26,152 nt of DNA from Candidatus Campylobacter infans (GCA_009827235.1 SPMW01000022.1:1-26152), one strand, 5' to 3'; shown: positions 1 to 9,934, numbered from the stretch's first letter. Numbers and translations are program-made. The notes: generated from the letters alone by a model not told the origin.

Positions 1-165
1 GTTTTTGAAATTTTAAAATTTAATGGCAGATTTGGGCTAATTAGCGCGAATTAAAGGCAAATTTTAAAATTTTAATCAGCTAATAATTTGGCATAAAATT
101 TTAAAGCAAATTTTAATCAGCTAAGAATTCGCGCGAGCCAAAAGGCAAAGTTTAAAATTTATAAA

Positions 166-744
166 TTAATTATTTTTTATTATCATTAAAATTTGCTTGG
201 TTAATTCTTGCATTGCTATATCCATAGCCTTTATTATTTCATCATTTGAGCTAGATTTTATGGGTGCGCTTTGGCTTAGTAGGATTGCTTTTTCATTTAG
301 CCATAAAGTGGCTGTGATGGTGGCATTTTGGCTAGTAGCGTAAAACTCTAAAATTTTAACTAAAAGCGAGTTTTGGGCGAAATTTTGATTAAGATTTATA
401 TCGCAATCACTGCTTAAAGCTTTAATAAGCGTGTTTTCAAGCATTTGGGCTGGGCTTGTGGTAAATCTAGCATCATCTAGGCTAAAAAGCTCTAAGGACT
501 TGGATTTTATTAATATATCGTTTGTTTGTAGGTTTTGGCTTGCGGTAACTGGGCGGAGTTTTAGGCTGATTTTTTGGCTTGTTTTGGGTGAAATTTTAAA
601 ATTTTCATCAAAATTAGCGCAATTTTTAGGCATAAAATCAAGCCCTAGCTCGTAATATTTGATTTCATGGACATTTTTTGCAAGGCAGGCGTTAAATAAA
701 ATCGCCATAAAAGCAAAGCTAAAAATTAAAAATAATTTTTTCAT
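166..744 (-). CDS. ABC transport auxiliary lipoprotein (PqiC-like)
   Basis: 192-residue lipoprotein, last gene of the Mla-type operon. A lysine start and hydrophobic stretch lead to a lipobox (LFNAC), so Cys20 should be lipidated after signal peptidase II cleavage. Soon after comes a Y-Y-x-L segment typical of the ABC-transporter auxiliary lipoproteins (PqiC/YmbA type). The start overlaps the mlaD stop in an ATGA, which implies translational coupling. By family knowledge these lipoproteins sit at the inner face of the outer membrane and work with an MCE protein in lipid trafficking; C. jejuni has a putative lipoprotein in the same place after iamA/iamB and an MCE gene. The family call rests on the lipobox, N-terminal motif and context rather than on strong sequence identity. 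Confidence 0.8.
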   Translation of the reverse strand: MKKLFLIFSFAFMAILFNACLAKNVHEIKYYELGLDFMPKNCANFDENFKISPKTSQKISLKLRPVTASQNLQTNDILIKSKSLELFSLDDARFTTSPAQMLENTLIKALSSDCDINLNQNFAQNSLLVKILEFYATSQNATITATLWLNEKAILLSQSAPIKSSSNDEIIKAMDIAMQELTKQILMIIKNN

Positions 745-1613
745 TTTTTATCCTTTTTTGGGCTGTTAAAGAAAAAGCCATATGGATCGCGCTCAAGCCT
801 TATTAAGGCTTGGCTGATTTGTTTTAGCGTGGCTCTTAGCTGGGCGTTTGTAAGGGCTAGATCATCGCTAGTATCCATTAAAATGGCTTTATAATTAAAC
901 TCTCCGCGCTCTAAGCGGGCATTGAGCGTATTTGCTAGCGCATTAAAAGTGTGCGCGCTTTTTTGAATATCTGTGCTTAGGGCGTTTAGGTTATTTATGG
1001 TTTGGTTTAGTTCTAGGTTTTTTAGATTTGCGCTAAAATCTTTTGCGTTAATTAAAATTTCGCTTAAATTATCGGCGTTTTGCTTGCTAGCGATTTGATT
1101 TAAAAAGCCCCAAAGCCCGCTAGTATTACCATCGCCTAAAATTTCATTTATATGAGTTAGGGTTAAATCAAGCTTTTGGCTAATTGATAAAACATTGCTT
1201 TCAATTTGTGCAAGCCCTGCTTGTTTGATTTGGATTATGCGCTTTTTTTGGCTAAATGCAAGGCCATCTCCGCGACTAATATTTATAAATGAAACTCCGC
1301 TAATGCCTGCTGTTTCTACTTGTGCTAGGCTATTAGCACTAATTGGCAAGCCTTTTTGCATTAATATGGCAATTTCTACTTTTGCGCTACTTGCATCCAA
1401 AAAATACACATCTTTTATAATCCCAGCATTTACGCCCACAAAATACACCGCGCCACCTTTTTTAATTCCGCGCGGTAATTCATCGGTTTGAATGAAATAT
1501 TCATCTGCGTAATCATTTTTGTAGCCATTCATAAACAAAATAAAAATAAGCGCGCCAAAAGAAAAAATTACAAAAATCAAGCCAGCAATAAAATAAGAGT
1601 TTTTGTTTTCCAT
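741..1613 (-). CDS. mlaD: MCE/MlaD family lipid-binding protein
   Basis: 290-residue protein with one N-terminal membrane anchor (about residues 7-29) and then an MCE domain (about 35-115), recognised by a strand pattern with KKGGAVYFVGVNAG and the downstream AGISGVSFINI segment. The rest is predicted to be helical and probably forms a periplasmic extension. MlaD proteins form hexameric rings that bind phospholipid and dock on the MlaFE transporter. The gene lies 11 nt after the ATPase gene and overlaps the lipoprotein gene by 4 nt, so the four genes form one unit. It is longer than E. coli MlaD (about 183 residues), as is common in Campylobacterota. Confidence 0.9.
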   Translation of the reverse strand: MENKNSYFIAGLIFVIFSFGALIFILFMNGYKNDYADEYFIQTDELPRGIKKGGAVYFVGVNAGIIKDVYFLDASSAKVEIAILMQKGLPISANSLAQVETAGISGVSFINISRGDGLAFSQKKRIIQIKQAGLAQIESNVLSISQKLDLTLTHINEILGDGNTSGLWGFLNQIASKQNADNLSEILINAKDFSANLKNLELNQTINNLNALSTDIQKSAHTFNALANTLNARLERGEFNYKAILMDTSDDLALTNAQLRATLKQISQALIRLERDPYGFFFNSPKKDKK

Positions 1614-1624
1614 AAAATTTGCCT

Positions 1625-2356
1625 TTAATTTTTACGCATTGAAAATAAATCGCCAAGGGGATTGTTTTCAAGCTGTTTTGCTCCGTTTAAATCGCCCTCA
1701 TAAGCGATTTTATGCCCGTTTAAAATCAAAAATCTATCTAAGATATTAAAAATACTATCAATATCGTGCGTAACCATCACCACACTAAGTCCTAAACTAT
1801 CTCTAAGCTCGCAAATAAGGCTATCAAGAGCGCGCGAACTAAGCGGATCAAGGCCTGAGTTTGGCTCGTCTAAAAATAGCACCTTCGGGCTAAGCACAAG
1901 TGCGCGCGCTAATGCTACGCGTTTTTTCATACCGCCACTAAGTTGTGATGGATAAAGAGTGGCACTTGTTTTATCAAGTCCTACTTTAAGTAGCCAAAGC
2001 TTTGCTATTTCGTCAATTTCGGCATTTTTGAGCTGGCTGTATTCTCTAAGCATTATGCCGATATTTTCAAGCACGGTCATAGAGCTAAAAAGCGCGCCAA
2101 ATTGAAACATTACGCCCATTTGTAATTTAATGGCTTGGCGTTTATTTTGCGGTGTTTGCCATAGATTGATGCCATTAAAATAAATATCGCCAGTGGTTGG
2201 TTCGTTTAGATAAATCATCGTTTTAAGCAAGGTTGTCTTACCAGAGCCAGAGCCTCCCAAAAGTCCGTAAATTTCGCCATCATTTATGCTAAAACTTACC
2301 TTATCTTGCATTAGGCGCGAACCATAAGCGGTGCTGATATTTGTGGCTTTTATCAT
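1625..2356 (-). CDS. mlaF: Lipid transport ABC ATPase (MlaF/IamA)
   Basis: 243-residue ABC ATPase. Walker A GGSGSGKT is at residues 34-41, Q-loop Gln85, signature LSGGMKKR at 139-146, Walker B VLFLDE at 159-164 and H-loop His197; all key residues are present. The LSGGMKKRVALARAL form of the signature and the GLDP after Walker B are typical of the MlaF subgroup. It powers lipid movement through the permease encoded just upstream (15 nt gap). The C. jejuni homologue is known as IamA, a name that came from an invasion-associated marker rather than from a biochemical function. Confidence 0.95.
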   Translation of the reverse strand: MIKATNISTAYGSRLMQDKVSFSINDGEIYGLLGGSGSGKTTLLKTMIYLNEPTTGDIYFNGINLWQTPQNKRQAIKLQMGVMFQFGALFSSMTVLENIGIMLREYSQLKNAEIDEIAKLWLLKVGLDKTSATLYPSQLSGGMKKRVALARALVLSPKVLFLDEPNSGLDPLSSRALDSLICELRDSLGLSVVMVTHDIDSIFNILDRFLILNGHKIAYEGDLNGAKQLENNPLGDLFSMRKN

Positions 2357-2371
2357 TACTATCCTAAAATT

Positions 2372-3433
2372 TTAAATATTTAATTGGGTAAAAATTACGC
2401 TAAATCCAGCATCTAGGGCGATTATCCAAAATATCGCATTTACTACGCTTTTTGTAGTTAGCGTGCCTACACTTTGCGTGCTTCCATCAACCTCAAAACC
2501 CCTAAAACAGCCTATTATCCCTATAACAGCCCCAAAAATAGGCGCTTTTACAAGCCCAATCCAAAAATGCCTAAGCTCTACATTTTCTCTAAATCTTTGT
2601 AAATAATCACTAAAAGATAAATCCATATACCACGCACACACTACCATCTGCCCGAAAATACTAACAATATCGGCAAAAAATATCACAAAAGGCAAGGCTA
2701 GCATAAGCGCAAAAATGCGTGGCAACACCACAAAACGAAAAATTTCAAAACCCATTGTTTGCATTGCGGGTAGTTCTTCTGTGATTTTCATAACGCCAAT
2801 TTGGGCTGTAAAGCTTGAAGCACTGCGCCCAGCAACCACGATAGCCGCAATTAACGGGGCAATTTCGCGCAAGGTGATAATGCCCATTATATCAACAACA
2901 AAAATACTAGCCCCAAAACCACTAAGCATACTAGCACCTTGATAGGCTAAAACTATGCCTATTAAAAATGAGGTCAAGCACACAATAAAAATGGCTCTAA
3001 CTCCGGCACTTGCGATAAAATTGCTTAGCTCTTTTAAGCGTAAATTAGATGGAGCCAAAAACATAAATAAAGAAAATAAAAATTGTCCTAAAAAGTTACA
3101 AATTCTAATAAATTGCTCTTGTAAATCAAAAAGATTTTTGCCGGTTTTTTCTATTAAATTTCGTTCTTTATGTAAGGGCAAGGCAAAGCTGGAATTTTTT
3201 ACAAAATCAAAAATGCGCACTATTTTGTCGTTTTGGCCGGTAATCTTAGCCTTAGTAAAATAAGCATTAATCAAACAAGCCATAGCATAATCAATGCGCA
3301 CAAGCTCGCTTATATCGATGTTTGTGATATTTTCTTTGGCAAGATTATGGAGCTTGGCAAGTTCGTTTTTATTGATTTTATAATCTAATTCGCCTTGTAA
3401 AAAAAGCGTGCTATTTTCTAGTTTAAAGCCCAT
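2372..3433 (-). CDS. mlaE: MlaE-type permease with N-terminal STAS-like domain
   Basis: 353-residue inner-membrane permease, first gene of the operon. Residues 1 to about 100 are soluble and resemble a STAS/MlaB-like domain (LDISELVRIDYAMACLI), so the role of the separate MlaB seen in E. coli is probably fused here. The rest is the MlaE permease with several hydrophobic helices, including the family segment around TSFLIGIVLAYQGA and the cytoplasmic coupling region EELPAMQTMGFE. It should partner MlaF and MlaD in phospholipid transport. It matches the iamB position of C. jejuni. No MlaA or MlaC gene is present in the window. Confidence 0.93.
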   Translation of the reverse strand: MGFKLENSTLFLQGELDYKINKNELAKLHNLAKENITNIDISELVRIDYAMACLINAYFTKAKITGQNDKIVRIFDFVKNSSFALPLHKERNLIEKTGKNLFDLQEQFIRICNFLGQFLFSLFMFLAPSNLRLKELSNFIASAGVRAIFIVCLTSFLIGIVLAYQGASMLSGFGASIFVVDIMGIITLREIAPLIAAIVVAGRSASSFTAQIGVMKITEELPAMQTMGFEIFRFVVLPRIFALMLALPFVIFFADIVSIFGQMVVCAWYMDLSFSDYLQRFRENVELRHFWIGLVKAPIFGAVIGIIGCFRGFEVDGSTQSVGTLTTKSVVNAIFWIIALDAGFSVIFTQLNI

Positions 3434-3509
3434 TATTTTTACTTTTGGATTAAAATTTGCTCTATAAAATTTTAAATATTTAAAATTTTAATGGCAGAAT
3501 AAAGCTTAC

Positions 3510-3515
3510 ATTATA
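3510..3515 (-). promoter_or_regulatory. -10 box for the mla-type operon
   Basis: A perfect TATAAT reads on the minus strand here, in the AT-rich gap between the YhbP-like gene and mlaE. Transcription from about 3503 would give a leader of about 70 nt before the mlaE start at 3433. Campylobacter sigma-70 promoters usually lack a conserved -35, and none is clear here. Confidence 0.5.
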
Positions 3516-3550
3516 GCTTAATAAGTTTAAAATTTTTATTTAAAATTTGC

Positions 3551-4060
3551 TTAAATAAGATTTTGCCAAATTAGCTTGTTTTTTAGTGCGTTGTTTGTGT
3601 ATTTTAGCCAGGTGAGTTTTAGGATATAAAGTGTGGGATTAAGGCTTATGGCATAAGGATAGCGCACGAAATACGCGCGCGCACAAAGCTTTTGGCTGTT
3701 TTGATTTAGGCTTGATAGGGCAAAAAAATCAGCCCTTGCTTGAATGCCTTTAATGTATCCTATAATCTTAGTATCAAGTGCGATATTTAGGCAAATTTTA
3801 GGATTTTGTAAGGCGATTTGAATATGGGCGCTGCGAGGCGAGCTAGCAATTATTAAAGCGTTTAAATCCTCACAATATGCATAAAAGCAAGAGTTTGTGT
3901 GAGTGATGATGTTTTGAGCTAGATTTGGCGCGCAAAGCCCCGCATTTTTAAAAGCTAGCTCATCTAAATCCAAAAGCTTCGCATCACAAGAAACACAAAG
4001 GCTTAAAATGTGGCGTTTTTTAAGAAATTTTATGATTTGCTCATCGGGGCGATTTTGCAT
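3551..4060 (-). CDS. YhbP/UPF0306-like FMN-binding split-barrel protein
   Basis: 169-residue protein that resembles E. coli YhbP (UPF0306) of the pyridoxamine-phosphate-oxidase-like split barrel group. The N-terminus (KFLKKRHILSLCVSC) and the C-terminal pattern (LTWLKYTNNALKNKLIW) match the two ends of that family, and the region IKGIQARADF fits its central strand. YhbP proteins have no established reaction; flavin binding is inferred from the fold. The start lies 2 nt past the bcp stop, so the gene is the last in the nadD-rsfS/bcp unit, which might suggest a redox role alongside Bcp, but that is only inference. Confidence 0.7.
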   Translation of the reverse strand: MQNRPDEQIIKFLKKRHILSLCVSCDAKLLDLDELAFKNAGLCAPNLAQNIITHTNSCFYAYCEDLNALIIASSPRSAHIQIALQNPKICLNIALDTKIIGYIKGIQARADFFALSSLNQNSQKLCARAYFVRYPYAISLNPTLYILKLTWLKYTNNALKNKLIWQNLI

Positions 4061-4062
4061 TG

Positions 4063-4551
4063 TTAAAGTTCGCTAAGCACTTTATTTGCGTGGCCTGCTG
4101 GCTTTACGCTTTTGTAAATTTTAATTATTTTGCCATTTTCGTCTATAATAAAAGTTGTGCGCGCCACGCCTAAATATTCTTTGCCGTAATTTTTTCGCAC
4201 CTGCCACACTCCATAGGCCTTGCAAATTTCATGGCTTTCATCGCTTAATAAAATGTGCTTTAAGTTTTGTTTGTTTATAAAGCTTTCGTGGCTTTTTACG
4301 CTATCTGGGCTAATGCCGATAATTACGGCGTTTTTGCTGGCAAAATCATCATAATTTTGGCTAAATTCGCAAGCTTGCGTGCTACATCCTGGCGTGTTGT
4401 CTTTTGGATAAAAATAAAGCACTATTTTTTTGCCGGCAAAATCTTTAAGCGCGATATTTACGCCATCTTGATTTAGCGCGCTAAACTCTGGTGCAATATC
4501 ACCACTTTTTAGTGTTACTTTTCGTAACAAATCTTCTTGGGTAAAGCTCAT
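4063..4551 (-). CDS. bcp: Thiol peroxidase Bcp (peroxiredoxin)
   Basis: 162-residue AhpC/TSA peroxiredoxin of the Bcp/PrxQ type. It reduces hydrogen peroxide and organic hydroperoxides in the cytoplasm with electrons from thioredoxin. The active-site segment YPKDNTPGCSTQACEF carries the peroxidatic Cys56 and, five residues on, Cys61 in the position of the resolving cysteine of E. coli Bcp. A clear AAAGGA ribosome site precedes the ATG. It follows the nadD-rsfS gene by 37 nt on the same strand. C. jejuni has a homologous Bcp that acts with Tpx in peroxide defence. Confidence 0.96.
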   Translation of the reverse strand: MSFTQEDLLRKVTLKSGDIAPEFSALNQDGVNIALKDFAGKKIVLYFYPKDNTPGCSTQACEFSQNYDDFASKNAVIIGISPDSVKSHESFINKQNLKHILLSDESHEICKAYGVWQVRKNYGKEYLGVARTTFIIDENGKIIKIYKSVKPAGHANKVLSEL

Positions 4552-4588
4552 TTTTTTATCCTTTGTTTATAAATTTTAAAATTTTAAT

Positions 4589-5455
4589 TTAGGAATTTTC
4601 TTTTTTTAATTTATCTAAGAACTCTTCTATATTGTATTTTGCGCGGTAGTTTTGGCTCATTAGATGAATGATTATATCGCCTAAATCAATCACGCTCCAT
4701 TCATCGCTGCATTCACTGCCTAAAAACTGCTCTCCAAGGGGTTTTAGGCGCGTTGCTAGCTCATCGATTAGGCTTGCGGCGTGCTTGGCGTGTAAAGTGG
4801 TGGCGATGATTACAAACTTAGCGATATAATCGCGCCCACTCATATCGATAGCTTGGGCATCTTCTGCTTTTTTGTCTTCTAAAATTTTAATTATTTTATT
4901 GATTCTATCTTGCATTTTTAACCTTTTTGTATAAAATTTTTTAATCTCTTCGCGTAATAAAGGCGGTATTTTACTAAAATCTTTTTGATTTCTTATAAAA
5001 GTTGATGAAATTTTTTCATTTATTTTTAGGGTTTTGTATTGCGGATTTATGATTATATCATCTCTTAAAGCTACTACAAACTCGCAAAGTTCGCATAAGT
5101 GATTATAATCGTGCCATTTTGTTAGATTTGCTAGATTATCAGCGCCGATGATTAGATAAATTTTATCTGGCTTGTATAAATTTTTAAAATATTTAACGCT
5201 TTGTATGCTAGCTACTGGGCGGTTTTGGGCTATTTCATAATCGCTAATTTTAATTTTTTCTAGCTTGCCAAAAAGCATTTGGCACCATTTTAGGCGCAGT
5301 TTTGCGCTAGCAAAAACGCTAGTTTTAAAAGGATTTAAAAAAGCTGGTGTGATTATTAAAAGATCGATATTAAGCGTGGCTAGGGCGTTTTTTGCGATGG
5401 CTAGGTGCGCTTTGTGTGGCGGATCAAAACTCCCGCCAAAAATTGCGATATTCAA
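4589..5455 (-). CDS. nadD: NadD-RsfS fusion: NaMN adenylyltransferase / ribosome silencing factor
   Basis: One 288-codon frame covers two proteins that are separate in E. coli. Residues 1-180 are NadD, which adenylates nicotinate mononucleotide for NAD synthesis: FGGSFDPPHKAH gives the nucleotidyltransferase HxxH (His14, His17) and ISSTFIR is the second family motif. Residues 181-288 are RsfS, which binds ribosomal protein L14 and blocks subunit joining: DMSGRDYIAKFVIIAT and WSVIDLGDIIIHL are typical. No stop codon separates them, yet Met181 (codon at 4915-4913) has AAGG six bases upstream, so free RsfS may also be made. The start is TTG at 5455, with an AGGA upstream; no ATG lies nearby. Divergent from gap. 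Confidence 0.9.
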   Translation of the reverse strand: MNIAIFGGSFDPPHKAHLAIAKNALATLNIDLLIITPAFLNPFKTSVFASAKLRLKWCQMLFGKLEKIKISDYEIAQNRPVASIQSVKYFKNLYKPDKIYLIIGADNLANLTKWHDYNHLCELCEFVVALRDDIIINPQYKTLKINEKISSTFIRNQKDFSKIPPLLREEIKKFYTKRLKMQDRINKIIKILEDKKAEDAQAIDMSGRDYIAKFVIIATTLHAKHAASLIDELATRLKPLGEQFLGSECSDEWSVIDLGDIIIHLMSQNYRAKYNIEEFLDKLKKENS

Positions 5456-5477
5456 TGTTTTTTAATCCTATTTTTAG

Positions 5478-5510
5478 TAAAATCCGCGCCATTATACCCA
5501 AAAACAAGGA
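5478..5510 (+). promoter_or_regulatory. gap promoter -10 and ribosome site
   Basis: TAAAAT at 5478-5483 is a candidate -10 for gap; a start near 5490 would leave a leader of about 27 nt. AAGGA at 5506-5510 sits six bases before the gap ATG. The box overlaps the expected start of the divergent nadD transcript. Confidence 0.45.
5491..5496 (-). promoter_or_regulatory. nadD-rsfS promoter -10
   Basis: Perfect TATAAT on the minus strand, 36 nt before the nadD TTG start, giving a leader of about 30 nt. It faces the gap promoter within a 61-bp intergenic space. Confidence 0.5.
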
Positions 5511-5516
5511 TAAATC

Positions 5517-6506
5517 ATGGCTATAAAAATTGCAATAAACGGCTTTGGGCGAATAGGGCGCTGTGCTAGTAGAATCGTGCTAAATGACCCAAATTACGAA
5601 CTTTGTATTATAAACGATACTGGCGAGCGCAAAATGACGCGCTATTTGCTTAAATATGATTCAGTTCATGGCGAGTTTAATCAAGAAGTAGATATTATAG
5701 ATGATGATTATATCAGCATTGGCGGTAAAAAGATCCGCGTTTATAGCACGCGCGAGATTAGTGATATGGATTTAAGCGGGATTGATGTAGTGCTTGAATG
5801 CACGGGCAAATTTTTAACCACGCAAAAATGCGAGGCCTACTTAAAACAAGGCGCAAAAAAGGTAATAATGAGCGCACCAGCAAAAGACGATACGCCAACA
5901 TTTGTGCTTGGCGTAAATCATCAAAAATATAATGGCGAAGCGATTATTTCTAATGCGAGTTGTACCACAAACTGCCTAGGGCCAGTAGCGCGCGTGCTTG
6001 ATGATAATTTTGGCATACAAAAAGGGCTGATGACTACAATTCATGCTTATACAAATGGACAAAGCTTAGTTGATGTTAAATGCCGTGATTTAAGAAGAAG
6101 TCGCGCGGCTGCGCAAAACATTATCCCCACAAGCACAGGCGCGGCAAAAGCGATGAAGCTTGTAATGCCAAACTTAGATGGTAAATTACACGGCCAAAGC
6201 GTGCGCGTGCCAGTAGCAAATGTATCTATGGTGGATTTAACGGCGGTTTTAAATAAAAGCACAAGCAAAGATGAATTAACCCAAGTTTTTATAAACGCGG
6301 CAAGCACAAGCTTAAAAGGCATTATGCTTGTGGATTTTGATGAGCGTGTAAGCTCTGATTTTTACACCTGCGCTTATTCTAGCATTGTAGCAGCGGATTT
6401 GTTACAAGTAATTTGTGGGGATATGGTAAAGATTATGGCGTGGTATGATAATGAATGGGGATATTCGGCTAGATTAGTTGAGATGGCAGGATTTATAAAC
6501 TCTTAA
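5517..6506 (+). CDS. gap: Glyceraldehyde-3-phosphate dehydrogenase
   Basis: 329-residue GAPDH that interconverts glyceraldehyde-3-phosphate and 1,3-bisphosphoglycerate. The NAD-binding motif GFGRIGR is at residues 9-15, the catalytic Cys149 lies in SNASCTTNCLGP and His176 in TTIHAYTNGQ, in the canonical numbering. It is full length and close to the C. jejuni GapA pattern. Because campylobacters generally lack phosphofructokinase, the enzyme probably works mainly in gluconeogenesis. It opens the gap-pgk-tpiA-fabI run, but a strong hairpin after its stop may split it from pgk. Confidence 0.97.
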   Translation: MAIKIAINGFGRIGRCASRIVLNDPNYELCIINDTGERKMTRYLLKYDSVHGEFNQEVDIIDDDYISIGGKKIRVYSTREISDMDLSGIDVVLECTGKFLTTQKCEAYLKQGAKKVIMSAPAKDDTPTFVLGVNHQKYNGEAIISNASCTTNCLGPVARVLDDNFGIQKGLMTTIHAYTNGQSLVDVKCRDLRRSRAAAQNIIPTSTGAAKAMKLVMPNLDGKLHGQSVRVPVANVSMVDLTAVLNKSTSKDELTQVFINAASTSLKGIMLVDFDERVSSDFYTCAYSSIVAADLLQVICGDMVKIMAWYDNEWGYSARLVEMAGFINS

Positions 6507-6517
6507 TTTTCGTAATT

Positions 6518-6549
6518 TTGCGCTTTTGCTAAGCCAAGTAAAAGCGCAA
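6518..6549 (+). terminator. Hairpin between gap and pgk
   Basis: Ten-base perfect arms (TTGCGCTTTT and AAAAGCGCAA), extendable by three more pairs including one G-T, close on a six-base loop (AAGCCA). Only a weak mixed AT tract follows, so it could be a partial terminator or an mRNA stabiliser at the gap 3' end rather than a full stop. Confidence 0.65.
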
Positions 6550-6620
6550 TTAAAATTTTAAAATACTTGAAATTTTAAAATACTTTTAATGTAATAGATT
6601 TAGCTAAAAGGATAAAACTA

Positions 6621-7835
6621 ATGAGTGAAATAATCTCCCTTAAAGATTTAGAATTTAAACAAGGTAGCAAGGTTTTAGTGCGTTGCGATTTTAATACGCC
6701 TATGGATGAGTTTTGTAATATCACAGATGATAGGCGTATCGCAAGCGCAATCCCTACGATAAAATATTTATTAGATCAAGGATGTGGGATTATTTTATGC
6801 ACGCATCTTGGCAGACCAAAAGGCTGGGATGATAAATTAAGCCTAGCGCCCATCGCAAAGCGAATGACACGCTTGCTTGAAAAGCACGAATGTGGCGATG
6901 TGGAGCTATGCGCTGATGTGATAGGCGCTGATGCTAAAAGGCGCGCAAGCGAGCTAAAAGCGGGCGAGATTATAATGCTTGAAAATATCCGTTTTGAAAA
7001 AGGCGAAACAAAAGATGATGAAAACTTAGCAAAAGAGCTTGCTAGTTTGGCGGATTTTTTTGTAAATGATGCTTTTGGCGTGTGCCACAGGGCGCACGCT
7101 AGCGTTCATGCGATTACGAAATTTTTTGATGAAGAGCATAGGGCGGCTGGGTTTTTGCTGATTAAAGAGATTGAATTTGGTCAAAATTTAATCCGCCGTC
7201 CTAGCAGGCCTTTTGTAGCTGTAACTGGTGGCTCAAAGGTTAGCGGCAAGCTCCAAGCCCTAACTAATCTTTTGCCACGCATTGATAAATTAATAATTGG
7301 TGGCGGTATGGCTTTTACTTTTTTAAAGGCCTTGGGCGAAGATATTGGTAATTCGTTGCTTGAAGAAGAGCTAATTGAAGAGGCTGCAAATATTTTAATA
7401 AAAGGCAAGGAATTGGGCGTAAAAATTTATTTGCCAGTTGATGTGGTAGCAGCGCAAACTTACAGCGCTGATAGTGCTGTAAAATATGTGCCAGTTCAAG
7501 AAATACCATCTGGATGGATGGGGCTTGATATTGGTCCTGCGAGTGTGAAATTATTTAAAGAAGCAATTGCTGATGCGCAAACGATTTGGTGGAATGGGCC
7601 TATGGGCGTTTTTGAAATGGATAAGTTTAGTAAAGGTAGCATAAAAATGAGCCATGCTATTGCTGAGAGTTTTGCAACTACGGTTGTAGGCGGTGGCGAT
7701 ACAGCCGATGTGGTTGAGCGCGCTGGCGATAGCGATGAGATGACCTTTGTAAGCACTGGCGGTGGCGCAAGTTTAGAGCTAATTGAAGGCAAAGAACTCC
7801 CAGGCGTGCGCGTGCTGTTAAAGAAGGAATTTTAA
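6621..7835 (+). CDS. pgk: Phosphoglycerate kinase
   Basis: 404-residue monomeric kinase that transfers phosphate between 1,3-bisphosphoglycerate and ADP. The N-lobe shows VRCDFNTPM (Asp23, Asn25) and HLGRPKG at 62-68; the hinge side shows [12 protein letters not shown]; the C-lobe has GGGDTADV (from 357) and [19 protein letters not shown]. Length is normal for the family. AAAGGA lies 7 bases before the ATG. The stop codon overlaps the ATG of a short reading frame at 7835, so the next item may be translationally coupled. Confidence 0.97.
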   Translation: MSEIISLKDLEFKQGSKVLVRCDFNTPMDEFCNITDDRRIASAIPTIKYLLDQGCGIILCTHLGRPKGWDDKLSLAPIAKRMTRLLEKHECGDVELCADVIGADAKRRASELKAGEIIMLENIRFEKGETKDDENLAKELASLADFFVNDAFGVCHRAHASVHAITKFFDEEHRAAGFLLIKEIEFGQNLIRRPSRPFVAVTGGSKVSGKLQALTNLLPRIDKLIIGGGMAFTFLKALGEDIGNSLLEEELIEEAANILIKGKELGVKIYLPVDVVAAQTYSADSAVKYVPVQEIPSGWMGLDIGPASVKLFKEAIADAQTIWWNGPMGVFEMDKFSKGSIKMSHAIAESFATTVVGGGDTADVVERAGDSDEMTFVSTGGGASLELIEGKELPGVRVLLKKEF

Positions 7836-7918
7836 TGCCTGAAAAATTAAGATATGCAAATGGCGGATTTATGAAAAAAAAATCAAAAAATTTTGCAAAC
7901 AAGGGATTTGCAATATGA
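7835..7918 (+). CDS. Possible 27-residue peptide after pgk
   Basis: A short frame (starts [12 protein letters not shown]) overlaps the pgk stop as TAATG and has GAAGGA just upstream in the pgk tail. It ends in an ATGA overlap with the next short frame, which has its own AAGGGA. The arrangement looks like a coupled operon, but the peptide is tiny, Lys/Phe/Asn rich and unrecognised. It may equally be the broken N-terminus of the decayed gene that follows. Confidence 0.3.
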   Translation: MPEKLRYANGGFMKKKSKNFANKGFAI

Positions 7919-8144
7919 ATTTAAATGATTTGCTTAAAAAATTGATTAAGGGAAAGTATAACGAGCTTGCCAAATTCAAAGAAAATGGAATTTTTGAGAA
8001 AATTAACGAGTTTTAAGGCAATGCTGTTGGGCAAATTGGCAAAAATTTGCCATCTCAAAACGCGCAAATTTTAAGCTTACTTTACAAGATTTAGAGCCGA
8101 TTGAAAATTTTGAAAATAGATTAAAAGAAGTGTTTAAAATTTAA
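7915..8144 (+). pseudogene. Frameshifted remnant of an unknown small gene
   Basis: The pgk-tpiA gap holds coding-like sequence in three successive frames. 7915-8016 gives a 33-residue, Lys-rich, probably helical peptide (begins MNLNDLLKKLIKGKY). Around 8003-8070 a second frame reads FKAMLLGKLAKICHLKTRKF. From 8073 to the stop at 8142-8144 a third frame reads KLTLQDLEPIENFENRLKEVF. Joined, these would be a protein of about 75 residues. I do not recognise it. C. jejuni also has pgk next to tpiA, and I know of no gene between them there, so this would be an accessory insert that has decayed. A single intact alternative frame is not visible. Confidence 0.5.
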
Positions 8145-8159
8145 GGATAAAGGATTTTA

Positions 8160-9733
<1,574 letters not shown>

Positions 9734-9856
9734 ATTTTAAAATTTGGCCTAAAAGTGCTAATTTAAATTAATAAGATTTTAGCTAGTTAATTTAAGTGTA
9801 AAATTTTAAGAAAAGCTAAGATTAAGTTTTACTTAGCTATCATTCGCGCCTTATTT

Positions 9857-9931
9857 GGCGACATAGCCAAGTGGCTAAGGCATGGGATTGCAAATCCTTG
9901 ATCCCCAGTTCGAATCTGGGTGTCGCCTCCA
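9857..9931 (+). tRNA. tRNA-Cys (GCA)
   Basis: Acceptor arms GGCGACA and TGTCGCC pair fully; the anticodon loop reads TTGCAAA (GCA, Cys); the T loop is TTCGAAT. The discriminator is T, as expected for tRNA-Cys, and CCA is encoded. TATCAT at 9838-9843 could be its -10. Confidence 0.95.
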
Positions 9932-9934
9932 AGT

